The notes under the pieces are model-generated. The model ran no database searches. It had not been told where the DNA came from and saw only the letters and a program-made list of their open reading frames with translations. 5,879 nucleotides of DNA, from positions 1 to 5,879 of the forward strand of contig PBNG01000014.1 in the NCBI GenBank assembly GCA_002723015.1, given 5' to 3'. Below, in pieces: positions 1 through 5,868 of the stretch. Made by a program: the position numbers and the translations under genes. How positions within the stretch are numbered: the first letter of the stretch is position 1; the number at the start of each line of letters is the position of its first letter. The DNA comes from Roseibacillus sp. GTDB lineage: Bacteria > Verrucomicrobiota > Verrucomicrobiae > Verrucomicrobiales > Akkermansiaceae.

Positions 1-54
1 GCACCTGGGATGAAGAATTCCCCAATGAACTAAGGGGTCACCCAAGACAAACTC

Positions 55-261
55 ATGCTAGGGAGCCCCTTGGAGGGCTTGGCCCGCTCGGTCGTCGACA
101 GTGCGGGCGCCTTCAATTGGAAGGACATGCTCGACCAGATCAGGGCCGGCCAGAAGGTAATCTCCTGCAAGATGAAGAATGGGCAGTGGGGATTTCACCT
201 GTGGACTAATCCGTTCCCATCCGGAATTTGGCCACGGAATATTCAGGGTCATCTGGCATGA
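55..261 (+). CDS. Tentative short ORF, possible gene remnant, convergent with and overlapping sulP
   Basis: This is a 68-residue frame that I do not recognise. Its first 50 or so codons are rich in G or C at the third position, as in a real gene of this genome, and read as an unremarkable soluble peptide (around DMLDQIRAGQKVISCKMKNG). The last 18 or so codons lie antisense to the 3' end of sulP. No convincing ribosome binding site precedes the ATG, and a TAA lies in the same frame eight codons upstream. The opposite strand is also open here, so the frame may be fortuitous. It could equally be the decayed 3' end of a plus-strand gene. No other gene is visible in bases 1-205. There is also no U-tracted terminator after sulP in this stretch, only a weak AGCCC/GGGCT hairpin at 64-79. 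Confidence 0.2.
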   Translation: MLGSPLEGLARSVVDSAGAFNWKDMLDQIRAGQKVISCKMKNGQWGFHLWTNPFPSGIWPRNIQGHLA

Positions 262-1819
262 TCTCCACATGGAGCATGGAGCCCGCACGTTCGAGCATGC
301 GGCGGCAGTCAGCGGAGAGATGGCGGACATGGAGTTTCTTGTCGCCCTTCTTGTAGCGCTCGGCAAGGGTGTTGAGCGCCTCGATCCCCGACATGTCACA
401 GACGCGGGCGTGGGCCATGTCGATGATGATGGTCCTGGCCTCCGAGCGGCACTGGAAGTGCTCGGTGAAGGCCTTTGCCGAACCGAAGTAGATCAGACCC
501 TGCACGCTGTAGTGGCGCTCGTTGCCGCTGTCACTCTCGAGGCTGACGAAGACGTGCTTCGAGCTCTCCCATGCAAAGACGATGGCTGAGAGAATGATCC
601 CGATAAATACGGCGAGGGCGAGGTTGTGAAGGAAGACTGTCACCAGGGTTACTGCGAGAATAATCAGGATCTCAGAGAAGGGAACCTTGCCGAAAGTCCT
701 GAGCGATGACCACTCGAAGGTGCCGATCACCACCATGAACATCACTCCGACCAGCGAGGCGATCGGAATCTGTATGATCACCGGCCCTGCAAAGAGAATA
801 AACAGGGCGAGGGCTACCGCAGCGATGATACCTGAAGTGCGGCCACGACCACCGGATTTGATATTGATAAGCGATTGGCCGATCATGGCGCAGCCACCCA
901 TGCCGCCGAAGAGACCGGAGAGGATATTGGCGCCGCCTTGGGAGAAACACTCGCGGTTGCCTTCACCCCGGGTTCCGGTCATCTCGTCGATGAGTTGGAG
1001 GGTCATTAGTGATTCGATGAGGCCGACCAAGGCGATGGTCACCGCGATCGGAAGGATGGACTGGAAGAAGGCCCAGTCCCAGGGCAGGCCGGCAAAGCTG
1101 GACACGGGTGGGAAGCCTTTTTCGAGACTGCCATCACCTCCGCCATCGATGAGGACGTCGGCGATGGTCCGCGCATCAAAGACGCCGAAGTAGCTGAGGC
1201 CGCCGATGAGCAGGATGGCCGCCAAGGCGGATGGCACCGCCTTGGTCAGCTTGGGCAGGAAGTTCATGATGAGCATGGTCGCGATAACCAGACCGATCAT
1301 CAGTCCCAGCTCGGAGCCTTGGAGCCAGCTTATGATGGGGCTGCCGTCTTCCGCCTGGCCGGTCAGCTTCTTGAAGAAGCCGAGTTGGCCCATGCCGATG
1401 ACGATGGCGAGACCATTGACGAAGCCGATCATAACGGGGTGGGGGACCAGGCGAATGAAGCGCCCCAGTTTGAGGGCGCCCGCAAGCAACTGGATAAGGC
1501 CCGCCAAAATCAGGGTGACGAAGAGGTATTTCAGCCCCATTTCGGTGCCTCCGTGGGATTCACCCAGTTTGACGGCACCGGCTGCGACAATAGCGATGGC
1601 GCCTGTGGCACCGGAGATCATGCCCGGACGACCGCCCATGGTGGCAGTGATGAAGCCAACAAACACGGCGGACCAGAGGCCGACCATGGGACTCACGCCG
1701 GCAAGGAAGGAGAAGGCAATGGCTTCCGGTACGAGAGCCAGGGCCACCGTAAGGCCTGAGAGCGTATCGTCCTTGTAGGTGCCTTGCTTGCGCGTGAAGA
1801 GATTGAAGATGGGGGGCAT
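206..1819 (-). CDS. SulP-family inorganic anion permease with STAS domain
   Basis: The product is a 537-residue inner-membrane transporter of the SulP (SLC26-like) family, which moves sulfate, bicarbonate or related anions by proton or sodium coupling or by exchange. The substrate cannot be read from the sequence. Residues about 15-415 form a series of hydrophobic spans. The first carries the family signature around LTVALALVPEAIAFSFLAG (23-41), followed by GGRPGMISGATGAIA (62-76). A glycine-rich stretch, GGMGGCAMIGQS (305-316), lies in the region corresponding to later transmembrane helices. The C-terminus (about 435-525) is a cytoplasmic STAS domain with the DMSG motif at 475-478, at the site of the DxSG phosphoacceptor loop of anti-sigma antagonists. 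The length is near the low end for the family and the gene looks intact. The ATG at 1819 has no clear Shine-Dalgarno, but the first span begins at the usual distance. It is probably transcribed alone, because a terminator lies about 90 bases upstream of its start. Confidence 0.93.
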   Translation of the reverse strand: MPPIFNLFTRKQGTYKDDTLSGLTVALALVPEAIAFSFLAGVSPMVGLWSAVFVGFITATMGGRPGMISGATGAIAIVAAGAVKLGESHGGTEMGLKYLFVTLILAGLIQLLAGALKLGRFIRLVPHPVMIGFVNGLAIVIGMGQLGFFKKLTGQAEDGSPIISWLQGSELGLMIGLVIATMLIMNFLPKLTKAVPSALAAILLIGGLSYFGVFDARTIADVLIDGGGDGSLEKGFPPVSSFAGLPWDWAFFQSILPIAVTIALVGLIESLMTLQLIDEMTGTRGEGNRECFSQGGANILSGLFGGMGGCAMIGQSLINIKSGGRGRTSGIIAAVALALFILFAGPVIIQIPIASLVGVMFMVVIGTFEWSSLRTFGKVPFSEILIILAVTLVTVFLHNLALAVFIGIILSAIVFAWESSKHVFVSLESDSGNERHYSVQGLIYFGSAKAFTEHFQCRSEARTIIIDMAHARVCDMSGIEALNTLAERYKKGDKKLHVRHLSADCRRMLERAGSMLHVEIMPDDPEYSVAKFRMGTD

Positions 1820-1879
1820 CGGTCAGGGATGGAGAAGCTTCAGACAGGCCCGTAGCGCCCAAGTGGCTGATCGTGAAGC

Positions 1880-1893
1880 GGCTTGAACAAGCC
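1880..1893. promoter_or_regulatory. 14-base palindrome upstream of sulP, possible operator
   Basis: GGCTTG-AA-CAAGCC is a perfect inverted repeat with 6-base arms and a 2-base spacer. It lies about 60 bases upstream of the sulP ATG and just past the terminator of the upstream minus-strand transcript, which is where the sulP promoter should be. I could not pick out convincing -35 and -10 boxes around it. A dimeric regulator site is one reading; a chance palindrome is possible. Confidence 0.3.
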
Positions 1894-1906
1894 TTGTACC
1901 TGCCGC

Positions 1907-1940
1907 AAAATAAAAAATCCTTCCCGTTGGGGATGGAAGG
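1907..1940 (-). terminator. Rho-independent terminator on the minus strand
   Basis: Read on the minus strand, CCTTCC (1940-1935) pairs with GGAAGG (1924-1919) across a 10-base loop, and the second arm is followed by ATTTTTTATTTT (1918-1907). The stem can extend by AAA/TTT pairs beyond one mismatch. The U-tract is one-sided, so termination is directional, leftward. A second perfect hairpin, GATTCA/TGAATC, lies just upstream at 1954-1969 and overlaps a TGA codon. The terminator closes a transcript arriving from the right, about 370 bases beyond the end of rlmH, and separates that transcript from sulP. Confidence 0.75.
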
Positions 1941-1967
1941 CTTTGTGAGTTGGGATTCAATAGTGAA

Positions 1968-2147
1968 TCAGGAGACCATGTCCCTGAGTTTCTTGAGCGG
2001 GCGCACTTTCACAGCGGTGCTGGCAGGTTTGTTGACAGTGACCTCCTTGCGGCTGAGCGTGGTTTCTGCAGCGATGGGACTTTAGTCCTCTTCGTTAATC
2101 TCAGCTCCGGGGAGGTTGGGTCCCGGATGATCCTGAGCCAAGAACAC
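1968..2147 (-). pseudogene. Coding-like short frame interrupted by an in-frame TAA, possible gene remnant
   Basis: A single minus-strand frame runs from a GTG at 2147, directly after the tRNA-Cys 3' end, for 21 codons ending GAEINEED. It meets TAA at 2084-2082, then continues in the same frame for another 37 codons, ending KVRPLKKLRDMVS at TGA (1970-1968). About 73 percent of the third positions in the second half are G or C, similar to real genes here. The terminator hairpin begins about 30 bases after the TGA, as expected for the end of a gene. No ATG, GTG or TTG precedes the second half within its own open stretch except internal GTGs near its end. I do not recognise the product. The reading I prefer is the 3' remnant of a minus-strand gene with a nonsense mutation. 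Another minus frame is also open here, so chance cannot be excluded. Confidence 0.25.
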
Positions 2148-2191
2148 TGGAGGAGGCGGTCGGATTCGAACCGACGAATAACGGTTTGCAA
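2148..2191 (-). pseudogene. 3' half of tRNA-Cys (GCA) with encoded CCA; 5' half not recognisable
   Basis: On the minus strand the segment reads, in order: anticodon loop TTGCAAA (anticodon GCA at 2189-2187), 3' anticodon stem CCGTT, 4-base variable loop ATTC, T-arm GTCGG-TTCGAAT-CCGAC (2175-2159), 3' acceptor strand CGCCTCC (2158-2152), discriminator T (2151) and CCA (2150-2148). The GCA anticodon, 4-base variable loop and U73 together are typical of bacterial tRNA-Cys. Pairing the acceptor would need GGAGGCG and the anticodon stem would need AACGG. The bases at 2196-2192 instead read ACCGT, no D-arm follows, and no GGAGGCG lies nearby. The only acceptor partner is GGGGGTG at 2253-2247, with two G-U pairs, which would make a 106-base molecule lacking a normal D-loop. 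This is most likely a truncated copy or attachment-site remnant. Less likely it is part of an unusual tRNA-like RNA. Confidence 0.6.
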
Positions 2192-2208
2192 ACGGTTGAC
2201 CGAGCCCG

Positions 2209-2264
2209 CTGCATGGCAGTGGATTAAAGGATCTGCGATCCTGTTCCACCCCCTTGGTCAGGGG
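2209..2264. other. Cluster of GC-rich hairpins between rlmH and the tRNA-Cys fragment
   Basis: Three inverted repeats follow one another. CTGC/GCAG with a 3-base loop lies at 2209-2219. A two-part stem at 2219-2249 pairs GTGGA (2219-2223) with TCCAC (2245-2249) and, inside it, GGATC (2229-2233) with GATCC (2237-2241). CCCCT/AGGGG with a 5-base loop lies at 2250-2264. None is followed by a U-tract, so they are not intrinsic terminators. They lie in the minus-strand transcript downstream of rlmH and could be a processed structured RNA, a 3'-end stabiliser or scar sequence. No protein gene is visible in 2192-2312. Confidence 0.4.
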
Positions 2265-2285
2265 CAGCAGAGGGGCCCGGGAAGG

Positions 2286-2315
2286 AGGGCCAGGGGATCA
2301 AGGGCCAGGGGATCA
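2286..2315. repeat. 15-base tandem duplication across the rlmH stop codon
   Basis: AGGGCCAGGGGATCA occurs twice in perfect tandem, at 2286-2300 and 2301-2315. The right-hand copy contains the rlmH stop codon (TGA on the minus strand, 2315-2313) and the left-hand copy repeats the same TGA 15 bases downstream. This looks like a recent small duplication, probably by replication slippage, with no effect on the protein. Confidence 0.85.
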
Positions 2316-2747
2316 GGCTCGGTGATAAGGTTCTCCGCGCTTGATGGTGTAGGCTCGGTAGAGTTGCTCAAGCAGGACCACGAGGGCCAGCTCATGCTGC
2401 ATCGTCATGGCCGAGAGAGACCATATTTCGTCGCAACAATCACGTAACTCGGAGGAGTGGCCGTCTGACCCCCCAATCAGAAAGCTGACTTTCTTGATGT
2501 CCGGGCGGTCTTCCAGCCGGGTGATTCTTTCACTGATTGACAGGGTAGTGAGCTGGGAGCCTCGTTCATCGAGGGCGATGCGGTAGCTCTCCCTGCTCCT
2601 TGCAAGCAGGGAGGGGGACTCGTCGCGTGCCCTGAGATATTCTAGTGTGACCGAGGCATAGCGTTGCAGCCTCCGGTCGTATTCCTCGATTCCTGCCGCT
2701 GCATAGGGCAGCTTTGGTTTCCCGATGGCAAGGACTTGGATCTTCAC
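2313..2747 (-). CDS. rlmH: 23S rRNA (pseudouridine1915-N3)-methyltransferase RlmH
   Basis: RlmH is a SPOUT-class methyltransferase that uses S-adenosylmethionine to methylate N3 of pseudouridine 1915 in helix 69 of 23S rRNA, acting on assembled 70S ribosomes in the cytoplasm. The 144-residue product starts with the family N-terminus (MKIQVLAIGKPK). It has LDERG at 59-63, the SAM-binding knot motif LIGGSDG at 90-96, the LSAMTMQHELALVVLLEQLYRA trefoil-knot segment from about 111, and the conserved C-terminal PYHR at 140-143. Family members are usually about 155-160 residues, so this one is slightly short, mainly in the middle, but no key motif is missing. The start codon is GTG (2747-2745) with a poor ribosome binding site, and no alternative start lies upstream in frame. 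It begins 27 bases after the glyS stop on the same strand, so the two are probably co-transcribed. Confidence 0.95.
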   Translation of the reverse strand: MKIQVLAIGKPKLPYAAAGIEEYDRRLQRYASVTLEYLRARDESPSLLARSRESYRIALDERGSQLTTLSISERITRLEDRPDIKKVSFLIGGSDGHSSELRDCCDEIWSLSAMTMQHELALVVLLEQLYRAYTIKRGEPYHRA

Positions 2748-2774
2748 GGGTACAATCGACCTGTCCCGGAGGCC

Positions 2775-4349
2775 TTACTGAATTTCGTCGAGAAGCCGTG
2801 GGAGAAGATCGTTAATAGCGACTCTTTCCTGCTCCATGGAATCTCGGCGGCGGAGAGTAACGGTGTCCTTCAGTTCCGGATCTTCCTCACCGAGGGTCTC
2901 GAAGTCTACCGTGATGCAGAACGGAGTGCCGATCTCATCCTGCCGGCGGTAGCGCCGGCCCACCGCTCCGGTTTCATCGTAGAAGACATTCATGAAGCGT
3001 CCGAGGTTTCGCTGGATCTCCCTGCTGATTCGTACCTGCTCCTCGTTTTTCTTCAGGAGCGGAAAGATGGCGGCCTTGATTGGAGCCACCCTTGGGTGAA
3101 GCTTCATTACGGTGCGCACCTCGGTCTTGCCCTTGGAATCGGTCACTTCTTCCTCCTGGAAGGCCTCACACAGGAGCGCGAGGACGGTCCGGTCGCATCC
3201 GGCCGAGGGTTCGACCACGTGGGGAATGAACTTTTCCTTGGTTGCCTCGTCGAAGTACTCGATGGGCCTGCCTGAATGCTCCTGGTGCTTGGAAAGATCG
3301 TAGTCCGTCCGATAGGCCACGCCCTCCAGTTCCTGGCAGCCGAAGGGAAAGTCGAACTCGATATCATAAGTTTTCTTCGAGTAGTGTGCGCGCTCTCCGT
3401 CCGGCACGTCAAGGACGTGCAGTTTCTCCCGGGGCAGGCCGATGTCCTCATAAAAGGAGAGTCGCTTTTCAAGCCATTCATCTGTCAGTCGCAGCCCGTC
3501 TCCCGGCCTGCAGAAGTATTCGATCTCCATCTGCTCGAATTCACGGGATCGAAAAGTGAAATTCCTGGGGTTGATTTCATTTCGGAATGCCTTTCCGATC
3601 TGGGCGATACCAAAGGGTACTTTCATCCGGGACGTATCGAGAACGTTCTTGAACTGGGTAAAGATGGATTGCGCGGTTTCTGGTCGCAGGTAGGCAATGG
3701 CACTGGGGTCATCCTCGCTGGAGGAGGCTCCCATTTGGGTTTTGAACATGAGGTTGAATTCCCGCGCCTCAGTCAGGAGAGATCCGTTTTCAGGATTGAA
3801 GCTGGTTGTATTGTTCTCCTCGGAAGTGGTTTCCCCCTTTAGCTCAAGGGCCTTTGGGGAGAGAGACTTGTTTGGGTGAAATTGAGCGTAGTATTGACGC
3901 GCGGTCTTCCGGGCCCTGTTTTCGTCCTGACCTTCGCGCAGAAGAACGGCGAATCTGCGTTCAACTGCCCAGTCTCCCTCCGAGGCTCCGCTGTAATGAT
4001 ATGCGGTTCCACTCTGTGGATCAATCTGGTCGGCGCGCAACCGGGCCTTGCTGAGCAGGCAGTCACACATGGGGTCCGAGAACCCGCCGACATGGCCCGA
4101 GGCCGTCAGCACGGCCTGATGGGTCAGAATGGATCCGTCGAGTCCGACGATGTCCTCTCTTTCCTGAACATTACAGCGCCACCAGTAGTCCTTCAGGTTA
4201 CGTTTGACCTCTACACCCAGTGGACCGTAGTCCCAGCACCCGTTGAGGCCACCGTAGAGCTCGGCAGATTGATAGATGAATCCTCGTCGCTTGCACAGGG
4301 AGACAATCTTCTCCATGCGTTCCGGATCGGTATATTCTTTGTCAGCCAT
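2775..4349 (-). CDS. glyS: Glycine--tRNA ligase, single-chain alpha2 type
   Basis: This class II aminoacyl-tRNA synthetase joins glycine to tRNA-Gly using ATP, in the cytoplasm, as a homodimer. Counting from the chosen start the protein has 524 residues. The N-terminus has the family block GGLNGCWDYGPLGVEVKRNL (33-52) and ASGHVGGFSDPM (83-94). LRPETAQ (221-227) and motif 2, GKAFRNEINPR with FRSREFEQMEIEYF (252-279), bind ATP and the acceptor end. Motif 3 contains PHVVEPSAGCDR (376-387). The anticodon-binding domain begins near LHPRVAPIKAAIFPL (417-431). Between about 95 and 195 lies an enlarged, charged insert; the CPxCGG-type cysteine ribbon usual in many bacterial homologues is replaced by NPENGS just before LLTEAREFNLMFKT. 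I chose the ATG at 4349 because conserved sequence begins there. The 48 in-frame residues before it read as non-coding and overlap the xseA start region. Confidence 0.95.
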   Translation of the reverse strand: MADKEYTDPERMEKIVSLCKRRGFIYQSAELYGGLNGCWDYGPLGVEVKRNLKDYWWRCNVQEREDIVGLDGSILTHQAVLTASGHVGGFSDPMCDCLLSKARLRADQIDPQSGTAYHYSGASEGDWAVERRFAVLLREGQDENRARKTARQYYAQFHPNKSLSPKALELKGETTSEENNTTSFNPENGSLLTEAREFNLMFKTQMGASSSEDDPSAIAYLRPETAQSIFTQFKNVLDTSRMKVPFGIAQIGKAFRNEINPRNFTFRSREFEQMEIEYFCRPGDGLRLTDEWLEKRLSFYEDIGLPREKLHVLDVPDGERAHYSKKTYDIEFDFPFGCQELEGVAYRTDYDLSKHQEHSGRPIEYFDEATKEKFIPHVVEPSAGCDRTVLALLCEAFQEEEVTDSKGKTEVRTVMKLHPRVAPIKAAIFPLLKKNEEQVRISREIQRNLGRFMNVFYDETGAVGRRYRRQDEIGTPFCITVDFETLGEEDPELKDTVTLRRRDSMEQERVAINDLLPRLLDEIQ

Positions 4350-4491
4350 GATTCTGCTGGGTGCGGTGGGCCGCGATGGAAGCGCCCGGCAGGCGGTTTG
4401 GCAAGGAATTGAGACGCATCTGACCGGGAAGTCCCTGCCGGGGGGGTGATTTTCCCTCCATATTCGGAAAACTCTGCCATACCATGCTGGC
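4350..4491. promoter_or_regulatory. Divergent promoter region between glyS and xseA
   Basis: These 142 bases separate two divergent genes and must hold at least the promoter of glyS, and probably that of xseA. No -35/-10 pair with good spacing is convincing on either strand. The segment 4451-4490 is the most AT-rich and the likeliest location. A short inverted repeat, TGCCA and TGGCA separated by 8 bases (4476-4493), overlaps the proposed xseA start. Neither gene has a strong Shine-Dalgarno. Confidence 0.4.
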
Positions 4492-5868
4492 ATGCGGATA
4501 CAGGAGAGGGGGCATCAGTATCAGCGCGGGGATGATGGGGTCATGTCCGTCAGCCGGCTCGTAAGGCGCATGAAAAACATCCTCGAGATTGAAATTGGGG
4601 ATGTGTGGGTTGAGGGCGAGGTGTCGAACCTGCGTAAACAGGGGAGCGGGCATTTTTATTTCTCAGTCAAGGATGATAAGGCCCAGTTGGCGTGTGCGGC
4701 CTTCAATGCCGAGAGGCGGTGCTCCGGTCACGGGGCATTACGGGATGGGGCACGCGTCCGGCTTCTCGGGGAGGTGACGGTCTATGAGGCCCGGGGCCAG
4801 GCCCAGCTCATTGTGAAGCGGGTCCAGTCGGCAGGGATTGGGGAACTGCAGGCTCGTTTCGAAGAATTGAAGAAGAAGCTTAATGGGGAGGGGCTCTTTG
4901 CCGAGGAACGGAAGAAGCCTCTCCCCGGTTTTCCCCGCGTGATCGGCCTGATTACCTCCGCCAGCGGTGCGGCCTTGCAGGATATGGTGAGCGTTCTTAA
5001 CCGGCGGGCACCCTGGGTGCAGGCGGTTCTTTTCCCGGTGGCGGTTCAGGGCCGAGGAGCGTCCTCGGGCATCGCGCGTGCCATCAGTATGCTGAGTGCC
5101 CCGGAGGATCATGAGCTTCCGAGGTGTGATGTCATCGTGGTAGGTCGGGGGGGAGGATCGCTGGAGGATCTCTGGAATTTCAACGAGGAAGAGGTGGCAC
5201 GAGCCATTGCGGACTGCTCGATTCCAGTGGTATCTGCGGTCGGGCACGAGATTGATTTCACGATCGCAGATTTTGTCGCAGATGTAAGGGCTCCCACGCC
5301 CAGTGCCGCGGCAGAGTTGATTGTCCCCGATGCGCGAGAGTTGCGCAGCAAGATGCGCAGGCTGGGGGAGAGCCTTCGACGGCCGGTCCATGCAAAAATA
5401 CGGTCGGCACAGGAACTGGTCCGTTTTGCAAGACGAGGAGTGCTTGCGCACGATTCACATCGCGTGCTCCGGGAGCCAATTCTCCGGGCAGATGAGGCAT
5501 CTGCAACAATCAAACGACTGGTGGCTGATCGGTTGCTGGAATGTCAGCAAGGTATCGCAGAGAGAAGAAGCGCATGGAAATCCCGGCATCCGAACCTCGT
5601 GCTGGAACGGCGGGTTGAGAGGCTCGATCTGTTCCGGATTCGGTTCGCACAGCAGGCCAGTCACTGTCTTGAGGGCCTATCGCAGCGGCTTGAGCGGGTC
5701 CGGGAGATGGTAAGAACTCTGGGCCCGGAGTCAGCATTCGAGAGGGGTTTTTCGATAACGATGACTAAAAAGGGCGCCCTCGTCACGGAGCCAGAGCAGG
5801 TCGAAACCGGCGACCGGCTGGTGACACGGGTCGCAGGAGGGACGATCGAGAGCGAAGTGATGGAGTAA
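4492..5868 (+). CDS. xseA: Exodeoxyribonuclease VII large subunit
   Basis: XseA is the catalytic large subunit of exonuclease VII, which degrades single-stranded DNA from either end into oligonucleotides in DNA repair and needs the small subunit XseB. The 458-residue product has an N-terminal OB-fold (about 18-112, with VWVEGEVSNL and SGHFYFSVKD). The catalytic domain follows, with GLITSASGAALQDM (152-165), VVGRGGGSLEDLWNFN (216-231), SAVGHEIDFTIADFVAD (248-264) and RAPTPSAAAE (266-275). A long, charged, probably coiled-coil region covers about 280-410, and a C-terminal cap ends near GPESAFERGFSI. It is full length. The start is uncertain. The ATG at 4492 has no Shine-Dalgarno. An in-frame ATG at 4543 gives a protein beginning MSVSRLVRRMK, which fits where family similarity starts and has a weak G-rich stretch upstream. 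TAA at 5866-5868 is followed by AAGAGG, which may be the ribosome binding site of xseB beyond the window. Confidence 0.95.
   Translation: MRIQERGHQYQRGDDGVMSVSRLVRRMKNILEIEIGDVWVEGEVSNLRKQGSGHFYFSVKDDKAQLACAAFNAERRCSGHGALRDGARVRLLGEVTVYEARGQAQLIVKRVQSAGIGELQARFEELKKKLNGEGLFAEERKKPLPGFPRVIGLITSASGAALQDMVSVLNRRAPWVQAVLFPVAVQGRGASSGIARAISMLSAPEDHELPRCDVIVVGRGGGSLEDLWNFNEEEVARAIADCSIPVVSAVGHEIDFTIADFVADVRAPTPSAAAELIVPDARELRSKMRRLGESLRRPVHAKIRSAQELVRFARRGVLAHDSHRVLREPILRADEASATIKRLVADRLLECQQGIAERRSAWKSRHPNLVLERRVERLDLFRIRFAQQASHCLEGLSQRLERVREMVRTLGPESAFERGFSITMTKKGALVTEPEQVETGDRLVTRVAGGTIESEVME

Noticed and set aside
1206..1778. Long plus-strand frames antisense to sulP (also 687-1193 and 1319-1759)
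   Set aside because: The opposite strand encodes a clear, complete SulP protein. These frames have methionine-, proline- and glycine-rich translations without family motifs.
2009..2191. A 60-codon minus-strand open frame starting within the tRNA fragment
   Set aside because: It starts at a TTG within the anticodon loop, its third-position composition is poorer than the neighbouring frame, and the translation (arginine- and serine-rich) is typical of misread tRNA sequence.
2250..2264. CCCCT/AGGGG hairpin as the rlmH terminator
   Set aside because: No U-tract follows it on either strand. The real terminator signal lies at 1907-1940.
1950..2447. A 165-codon plus-strand open frame through the tRNA fragment and into rlmH
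   Set aside because: It crosses the tRNA half and runs antisense into the 3' end of rlmH, with no domain-like sequence and no ribosome binding site. It looks like a by-product of a stop-poor, GC-rich region.
2148..2500. A tmRNA (ssrA) 3' end, suggested by GGTTCGAATCC and an encoded CCA
   Set aside because: The discriminator is T rather than the A needed for alanine, no tmRNA 5' signature lies at the right distance, and a tag-peptide frame would have to lie within rlmH. The 3' half fits tRNA-Cys instead.
3276..3842. Plus-strand frames antisense to glyS (also 2664-3275 and 3876-4412)
   Set aside because: glyS is unambiguous on the minus strand, and these are shadow frames without recognisable features.
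4350..4493. A 48-residue N-terminal extension of GlyRS
   Set aside because: The extension shows no family similarity, would cover the whole divergent intergenic region and the xseA start, and a normal ATG sits where conservation begins.
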